NCBI GenBank assembly: GCA_963555705.1
Contig: OY743180.1
Location: 40,952,129 to 41,016,128 of the forward strand
Direction of reading: 5' to 3'
Length of the DNA: 64,000 nucleotides
Source of the DNA: Ligustrum vulgare
Taxonomy: Eukaryota > Streptophyta > Magnoliopsida > Lamiales > Oleaceae
The position numbers were made by a program, and so were the translations under genes. Shown here piece by piece: positions 56,999-64,000 of the stretch; the first letter of the stretch is position 1, and each line of letters begins with the position of its first letter. The notes under the pieces are model-generated. The model was not told where the DNA came from and ran no database searches. It worked only from the letters and a program-made list of their open reading frames with translations.

Positions 56999-57592
56999 GT
57001 CATCCTTTCAAACTAACTTTCAAAAATATAAACAAGAGAAAAATAGCTAAAATTTAATTTACATAATTTTAGTTAAATGACCCAAACTATTAGTAGTTCA
57101 AATTTAAAAATAACTTAGACAAAAATAATTGATTCAATAGTTTTATTTCAATTTAACGAGTTCAAGTCAAGCGGAGAAAAAAAAAAGTCAATATTGTAAA
57201 CGTCCAAATGCCTAGTCCAGCCCAATAGAAATAAATATTAAGTTAGTATTTTAGAGATTAAAGTTCTTAAATGAAAATTAAAATTTTAGGGACTAAGTCA
57301 AAATCTAAGATAATTGATTTTAAAAGTTTTGGGACTGAAATTGGCTTGACAATTAAAACACTACTAACATATTTAGGGACTGAAATAAAGGTTTTTCATA
57401 AATAAGAGGCAGTCTCGAAATTTTAAAATCAATTGGGGCAAATTAAGCCTTTTTTTGGTTATACTGTTTTTTTTTTATAAACTGGTTTATTTGTGATTTT
57501 GAAGTAAAAAGTAGTGGTTGAGAATTGGAGAGTGAAAATGTATGTGGTTAAAAAGTGATTCGAAAAATTGTGTAGTTTGTAAACTGGTTTAG
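56999..57592 (+). mobile_element. Right part of the outer TGTAACG-type LTR plus MITE-like tail
   Basis: Begins GTCATCCTTTCAAAC, aligning with the interior of the TGTAGCG element after its first ~40 bp. Later it has GGGACTGAAAT phrases like those at 46330. From ~57470 a MITE-like stretch (AAACTGGTTTAT ... TAAACTGGTTTA) precedes the next LTR. No gene. Confidence 0.5.
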
Positions 57593-59061
57593 TGATAAGT
57601 GTATTTTATACACTTATTTATATGTCTAAATTAGGATAATATGTTGTGTTTTTATAATAAATTCTATTTATTTGTTTGTTGCTTGCTTACATTTCAGAAA
57701 ATATTGAAAAATCAAGTGAACAAAGGAATTAAAGCAAATAAAAGCTAAATAGATGATTATTGTAGCTGAATTATACACTTTGAAAAAGTCTTGAAAGCAA
57801 TTGAGGATGAGAGGAAGTCAATTGGAAGAGTTTAGAAGTGTGGGGAACTAATTCGAACGATTGAAAGTTTAAGGATCGACGTGCAATAAAAGTATAGGGG
57901 CCTACTTACACAAGCTGAAAGATGGAATTTGTGCTGGAAGAAATGGCCTGCGCCCCCACGAAATTTTCTTCAGTGGCCACGCGACAAATGCAAATTTAAC
58001 AGAACCACTTTTGGTTCAATTGCGCGGCCACCAAAGTTTACCCTGCTCGGCCGCACAGTTGTACGAAACCCAAAAAAGTCAAGTCCATGCACGGATTTTC
58101 TCCTTATTTTGCCTAGGTTTCCTCTCCAACTATAAATACAATCTTTCATGCATGAAAAAGGGCGTCTTTGGAGACCTTTGCACAAGTTCTAAACATCATT
58201 ATTTCACATTCTTAACATCAAATTCTTTGGAGGAAACTGAAGGTAAAGGCTTGGGAATTGAAGAGTATCATCAGAGAGCGAAATACTTGATGCAAGATTT
58301 CCTTTTCTTTATTTTCTTAGTTAATTTGATAAACTCAACATACGTAGTTATTTATATTTCTATGTATTTATTTATTTATTGATGAAATATTAAATTCAAA
58401 GTTGGGATATTCGATATAGCTTAGTTTTACTCTTTTAATTCTATAATTCTAGTTTTGCGTTATTGATTGGATCTGTTGATTTTATTTTGTCTTTAATGCA
58501 TGAATTAATTTATCAACTAAGCCATTGATTTCATGAGTATTTTCATAATCCGAGAGGTGAGCTAACACTTAGATCTAGGAATAAAATTAAGTAATTCAAC
58601 AACGATAGAGATATACGTTTGTTGTTATTGCAATCGCTACATGAATTATTGTATTCCATGCACCTAATCATTACAACCTTCTATCTAGAAACAAGGTTGA
58701 CTAATTAAGTAGAGTTGATTTAAACTCAATAGGGGAATTTCATATGCATTAGTGAATTCGATCGAGCACGACATTAGGAATAAAACTAGACAATTGGAAT
58801 TAAAAGTATTCACTATGTGAAATCGGATGTCCCAATAATTATAAACATCAATTTAGAATATCTAAATGTAATTTCTTTCCTTTTGATTTTTAGTTTAATA
58901 TTTTAGTTCAATTCAAATATCCATATTTTATCATTCAAATAAAGCGAGAACTAACATAATTTCTATACTTAATTACAATCTCTGTGGGACGATAACTCGG
59001 CTTCAAAAAGTACACTTTATTACTTGGATGTGACATCGTACACTTGAGATTTAGAACATCA
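57593..59061 (+). mobile_element. Athila-type LTR, left arm of inverted repeat
   Basis: 1,469 bp, from TGATAAGTGTATTTTATAC to TAGAACATCA. TATA box CTATAAATACAATC (~58130). GGCC cores near 57952, 57975, 58026 and 58049. Followed by AGTTTTTGGCGCC, the leader start with the TGGCGCC primer-binding core. Confidence 0.85.
57952..58052 (+). promoter_or_regulatory. GGCC array in the left-arm LTR
   Basis: Cores at about 57952 (GCGCCCCCAC, degenerate), 57975 (GTGGCCACGC), 58026 (GCGGCCACCA) and 58049 (CTCGGCCGCA); intervals about 23, 51 and 23 bp, like 55905-56005. Confidence 0.6.
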
Positions 59062-59068
59062 AGTTTTT

Positions 59069-59074
59069 GGCGCC
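59069..59074. other. GGCGCC at the centre of the inverted LTR pair
   Basis: This self-complementary hexamer is the core of the Athila-type primer-binding site (TTTTTGGCGCC). Seven bases of leader separate it from the left LTR, and the right LTR starts directly after it in reverse. Confidence 0.85.
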
Positions 59075-60500
59075 ATGTACGATATTGCTTCCAAGTAATA
59101 AAGTGAACTTTTTGAGTCCGAGTTATCGTTCCATAGAGAGTGTAATTAAGTACCGAAATTATGTTAGTTATCGCTTTATTTGAACGATAAAATATGGATT
59201 TTTGAATTGAACTAAAATACTAAATTAAAAATCAAAAGGAAAGAAAATACATTTAGATATTTTAAATTGATGTTTATAATTGTTGAGATATCCGATTTCA
59301 CATAGTCAATACTTTTTAATTTCAATTGTCTAGTTTTATTCCTACTGTTCTGCTCTATCAAATTCACTTATGCATATGAAATTCACCTCTCGAGTTTAAA
59401 CCAACTCTACCTAATTATCAACCGTATTTCTAGATAGCAGGTTGTAATGATTAGGTGCATGAAACACAATTATTCATATTGCGATCACAATAACAATAAA
59501 CGTATGTCTCCATCGTTGTTGAATTACAGGATTTTATTTCTAGATCTAAGTGTTAGCTCACCTCTTGGATTATGAAAATACTCATGAAATCAATGAATTA
59601 GTTTCGAATTAATTCATGCATTAAAGATAAAATAAAATCAACACATGCAAGCAATAACGCAAAAATAGAATTATAGAATTAAAAGTGTAAAACTAGGCTA
59701 CATCAAATATCCCAACTTTGAATTTAATAGTTCATCAACAAAGAAATAAATACGCTGAAATTTAAATAACTACACATGTTGAGTTTATCAAATTAACAAA
59801 GAAAAGGAAATCTGGCACCAAGTATTTCGCTCCCCGTTGATAATCTTCAATTCCTAAGTCTTTGCTTTCAATTTTCTCCAAAGAATTTGATGTTAAGAAT
59901 GTTGAATTATGATGTTTAGAAGCTGCACAAAGGTCTCCAAATGATTTCATGCATGAAAGGTTGTATTTATAGTTGGAGAGGAAACCTAGGCAAAACAAGG
60001 AGAAAATCCACGCATGGGCCTAACTTTGTTGGGCCTCGAAAAACTGTGCGGCCGCGCAAGATAAACTTTGGTGGTCGCACAGTTGAACCAAAAGTGGTTA
60101 TGTTAAATTCACGTCTGTCACATGACCACCTGAAGAAAAGGTCGTTGTCGTGCAGCCATTTCTTCCAGCATAATTCAGCTTGTATAAGTAGGTCCCTATA
60201 CTTTTATTGCACGTCAGTCCTTCAACTTTCAATTACTTGAATTAGATCCCCACACTTCTAAATTCTTCCAATTGACTTCCTCTCGTCCTCAATTGCTTTC
60301 AAGCCTTTTCCAAAGTGTATAATTCAGCTACAATAATCATCCATTTAGCCTTTATTTGCTTCAATTCCTTTGTTCACTTGATTTTGGGATATTTTCTGCA
60401 ATGTAAACAAACAACAAACTAATAAATAGAATTTATTCTAAAAAGACAACATATTATTCTAATTTAGACATATAAATAAGTTTATAAATTACACTTAACA
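59075..60500 (-). mobile_element. Athila-type LTR, right arm of inverted repeat
   Basis: 1,426 bp. On the minus strand it starts TGTTAAGTGTAATTTATAA at 60500 and ends GCAATATCGTACAT. It lacks the last ~14 bp present in the left arm. It matches the left arm throughout with many substitutions. A GGCC array is at ~60050-60150 with intervals 23, 51 and about 22. Confidence 0.85.
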
Positions 60501-60699
60501 AATACCTCCAAACTAGAATCATTGTTCATCCTCGAACAAAGTAAAGCTAAACTCACAAACAAAACTAAAAATAGCAAGTCTTGTTGTCATGTCAACTTGT
60601 TTACCATATGCCACAAAAATCCAGATTACATTATACTTTAGCACAGAATTTTGAACAATACAATAAAATAGTTCTTGTTATCCCATGTTAGACTTTCAA

Positions 60700-60720
60700 A
60701 TGTGTGTGTGTGTGTGTGTA
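60700..60720 (+). repeat. (GT)n microsatellite
   Basis: About ten GT units within the inverted 3' UTR, at the position of the CACACACA tract of the other copies (~19008, ~55692). Confidence 0.9.
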
Positions 60721-62590
60721 TGAATAGCCAAAATTAAACACATACTTATGCAAGAATAGTGTGGCCAATTATGTGCAAGCAAACCAAAATCCCATGTGGT
60801 CAACCTATGACGTTCTATAAATTTTTCTTACAACGCTCATGGATGATCACAACTTATTACTTTTCTCTCAAAACCATGGTCCCATCTATTGTGGTTTCTA
60901 AACATTTTTCATTACATTTTTCCATAAAAGATGGTCAGAATTAGAAACTTGCATGCACAACAATTCAATGGTAACCAATCCCCAATTTTACACCCTCAAT
61001 CTCCACAGTTTCAGTTAACAAGGCTTATACCATGCATTTTTTCCTTTTTATGGACGACTTTTTCTTTCATTCCCTTGTCTCTTACCATCTTTGTGCAATT
61101 CTTTTCTCGTTTGCTTTCTATGTGACCCCTTTAGCGAGTTTTGGGTCGATGATTCCCAAGCCAGATGACTTTAGGGAACCAGGTTCAGAGAACCCCTTAG
61201 ACTTAATTACCCAAGTCACAAAGGCAACAAAGAAAAGTTAAAGATGTTTGATTGTCTTATGTGTAAGTCCACTCTCCCACTTGCTTTCTAATTGACCCCT
61301 GTAACAAGCTTTGATCTAATAGCTCCCAACTCAATTGAGTTTAGGGTACCAAGTTTCAACACCCGTACAAGCGTACTTGCTCGAGTCAAAAAGGCTACGA
61401 AGAGTACAATAAGACCTTTAGCATTTTTCTGTTTTTATGCTAGTGGTAGTTTATACATGTTGACAAAATTGCTTTAACTAAAGTGCAAAACAAAAAACCA
61501 CATACCTCAACCCTATATACATGTACATACTAACCTTTCCACCCTCAAACTGCTTCTTGAGCGATTTGGTTCTAGTTTAGGGTCAGGATGTGTAAAGATC
61601 TAAGTTTTGGGACTATGGAGTCATTCCTAAGTTCAAGTTGCAAAAACATGCCTTACATATATCAATCACACTCCTACACGGGTAATAATTTAACAATGGC
61701 TATGTTCTCAAGAATGTGAAAATCCAACATGAATAACAAGTTCAATAAAAATCAAGCTTTTTATGTTGCCCATTATTCAAGCTAAAGTACAAAGTTAATC
61801 TAAATAATTTCCTAGGCAATAAACAAATATACAAAAAATTTCTAATTTCTCAATTTTTTTATTTTAGAGAATCGAATTAATGCAAAAGAATGAGATTTTC
61901 ACCCCCAAATTAGAAATATACATTGTCCTCAATGTATGCCAAATAGATATAATCAAATAAACAAAGCACATAAGAGAGGATATGCAATGCAATCACTTGA
62001 AGCATTTTATTTGAAGTCCCTTAAATGTGTCGACCTTTTTTCTTGCTTTTCCAAAATTTGGTTTAAGGTGTTTGAAGTGGTGTTTTCCTCACAAAGAAGA
62101 GATAAATAACATTAGAGCACATAAACGTCATAAAAATTTAGAGGTAAACACAACTACAACCCCCAAACTAAAGAAAAAGCATAATTGTGAGTTTTTCAAA
62201 TATGGTTGACCACCCATATTCAGGCCCTGGCGTAATCTCGAAAAATCAAAATTTTCCCAAGCTATATTTTGACAGATGAAAGTACCTATGGTTTATATCG
62301 TAGCAAAAATTCAGCACAATTGAAGTTCATGTGGCAAACTTAGGACCTGAAACTGAAAACCCTGCAATGAGTGCCTAACTATGCCTACTATGTCAACTTT
62401 GAGTTTTATGCATTAAACCAATGTAAGCCATGAATGAATGATACATATGAGATGTTTAACGTGTATTAAAGGTATTCACTCAAAATATTTGCAAAAACAC
62501 GAAGAAAACACCATTATTACATTTTATCAAACACTTGGTGTGCATAAAGGAAAGTCAATAGAAATCACAGAGTTGGGAACTTGGATTTTC

Positions 62591-62591
<1 letters not shown>

Positions 62592-62621
<30 letters not shown>
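62592..62621 (+). repeat. Poly(A) run of 30
   Basis: Thirty consecutive A within the inverted Athila-type 3' UTR. The length may be partly a sequencing artefact. Confidence 0.9.
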
Positions 62622-62624
<3 letters not shown>

Positions 62625-62741
62625 AGAAACACATGCAATTCATCATCAAATCCTAGCCTAACCCATGTTTCAATCATACATATAATCAAAATACCACAAA
62701 AGCATGAAAACCATTAAAATTTGCAAGATTTCCAAGTTAGC

Positions 62742-63195
62742 TGTAACGACCCAGAATTTTTCGGTTCAAAAACGTTGGAGTGTTACTAAAAACATTCAAT
62801 TTTCTTAAATAAATGCGGAAGCTTAAAAATAGATAGTCCTTTAATTTAAAATAAATAAACAACGTTCATATGCTTTTCTAAAACATGAAATTGAAATTCA
62901 TTTCCACAAACTTAATAAACATGTTTTTAATCAATAAGTAAATCTGAAATAAAAACTAAATAAATTTAACTCTTCAAATCTCCTTGGTAATCCGTATCAC
63001 TACTTCGCCACCATCTAATCAATCCTAAAGTAACTTGAAAATGTTTTAAAATATGGAATAAACATACAAATATACTCAGTATAGATCGCGTGTCAGTATT
63101 CTCACAATTTAATATCAAAAGCAAGTAAATTACGCACATAACAGACTTTCATAGAGGGATAGAAATTGGATCATCTCATTCTCGATTTAGGTCAT
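62742..63195. mobile_element. TGTAACG-type LTR end, truncated
   Basis: Starts TGTAACGACCCAGAATTTTT, like the edge at 51179 (TATAGCGACCCAGAATTTTT), so it is probably the right end of a TGTARCG LTR in minus orientation. It is interrupted at 63195 by a chromovirus LTR. Confidence 0.65.
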
Positions 63196-64000
63196 TGATG
63201 TGATCCAGACCACGAATACAAGCCCGCACAAAGATCCATTGAAGATCAAAGGAGGACCAATGACTCGACTGCAAACAAAGAGGGCCAACGAAGCAATGGA
63301 CAAGCTAGTTCAAGGAACAATGGCTAAGACAATGTTCGCGTCATCAAAAGAAGCAAGTTCCATGTTGGGACCGAGCCAAAACGACGAGTGGATCAACCTC
63401 ATTCAAGCCGTCGAAGAAGATTTTCAAAATTCAAGAATTACGGCCGTAACCCATAATCCTTACGGACGTAACGAGCCCACTGATGAAAATTGTGATTTTT
63501 AAGAAAATCGGACTTACGGCCGTAACGCATATTTATCACGGCCGTAATGAGGCCTCGGGCTGAAAACAAGATTTTCAGAAAATAAGATTTACGGTCGCAA
63601 AGAATTATGTCACGGCCGTAACTGTTAAACAGAAACCAAGTTTCACGGCCGTAAAAGCCTATATGCGTAAATTTTAGGGTTTTATTTATTTCCTTATTTT
63701 TAGCTAGTTGTTTCCTAGTTTAATTAAAACTCTTAACCTAGATTTTGACCCTATTTATAGGGATGTAATTTTCATTATTTAGAACACAACTTTGATATTA
63801 TTATTGAGAGACAATTTGCTTTCAAACTTTATTCTTTACTGAATAAAATCCGAACTTGCGAGTTAATCTTGTTTGTTCAAATCTTGGGTGAGATTTATTT
63901 TCATTGTGATCAAGAGGTCAGCATATCTATTGATTGTGTTGGTTGCTTGGTTCAATTAATTTGAATCAATCTCGAAATCGTGATTCTTTGGCGTAAGATT
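63196..64000 (+). mobile_element. Chromovirus LTR, cut by the window end
   Basis: Starts TGATGTGATCCAGACCACG and matches the LTR at 26458 with clear divergence over 805 bp; the last ~75 bp lies beyond the window. Its open frame (63200-63502) encodes the polyprotein tail, then reads on through the first two palindromes. Could be a solo LTR or the 5' LTR of another element. Confidence 0.88.
63438..63654 (+). promoter_or_regulatory. Palindrome array in the diverged chromovirus LTR, 7 sites
   Basis: Sites start at 63438, 63460, 63514, 63536, 63589, 63610 and 63643; intervals 22, 54, 22, 53, 21 and 33 bp. Sites are better conserved than the spacers, compared with 26699-26933. Confidence 0.8.

Larger units (their letters stand above)
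60501..62741 (-). mobile_element. Athila-type 3' UTR, inverted
   Basis: On the minus strand it ends in GATTCTAGTTTGGAGGTATT, the polypurine side of the LTR. Further landmarks match the other 3' UTRs: AAGCGGTTTGG-type and TAGTTTAGGGTCAGG (~61570), and ATTTGGGGGTGAAAATC (~61900). Only small non-conserved frames are present. Confidence 0.78.

Noticed and set aside
57929..58382. 68- and 123-codon frames, with similar ones at 59762-60240
   Set aside because: Mirror frames from the inverted LTR arms; GC-rich patches lack stops by chance.
62592..62621. Poly(A) run as a processed-pseudogene or LINE tail
   Set aside because: It interrupts an inverted Athila-type 3' UTR with no retrotransposed sequence next to it.

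Overview
This is repeat-dominated nuclear DNA from a flowering plant, probably a eudicot. It is AT-rich and packed with LTR retrotransposons of the Ty1/copia and Ty3/gypsy (chromovirus and Athila-type) classes. The only host gene I recognise is the 3' half of a plant sulfate transporter with canonical GT-AG introns. I see no bacterial features, rRNA, CRISPR array or convincing tRNA gene.

Layout. 1-6428: a tip of an Athila-type LTR, a nearly intact copia polyprotein with two in-frame stops, its 3' LTR, then a decayed second copia element. 6634-8737: six exons encoding the last 302 residues of a group-3-like sulfate transporter with a STAS domain. 9242-15574: an old minus-strand copia element with both LTRs. 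15575-24850: fragments, including an LTR relic, a copia LTR with primer-binding site, an Athila-type 3' UTR plus LTR, and an Athila-type gag-pro region without pol. 26458-33367: a structurally complete chromovirus (LTRs of 882 and 881 bp, target duplication ctagg) whose reading frame is broken by stops and frameshifts. 33678-56993: an Athila-type element split by three LTR-only insertions. One of those was itself invaded by a non-autonomous chromovirus derivative in the tandem form LTR-internal-LTR-internal-LTR. 57593-60500: two Athila-type LTRs joined as a 2.9 kb inverted repeat. 60501-64000: an inverted Athila-type 3' UTR, an LTR fragment, and the start of another chromovirus LTR.

How the parts relate. 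Target duplications (ctagg, ggact, acatg, tcaac, catcc, and probably gccac/gacac) give an insertion order. An outer TGTAACG LTR was hit by the Athila-type element, which was hit by three TGTARYG LTRs, one of which was hit by the chromovirus derivative. The derivative lacks capsid, reverse transcriptase and integrase, so it probably relied on relatives of the chromovirus at 26458-33367.

The most unusual signal is an array of the 12-bp palindrome TTACGGCCGTAA in the chromovirus-type LTRs. Copies lie about 21-23, 31, 43 or 52-54 bp apart, close to whole turns of the DNA helix. A GGCC-centred array with nearly the same 22-52-23 spacing appears in the otherwise different Athila-type LTRs. This geometry is my own reading and needs a genome-wide test.
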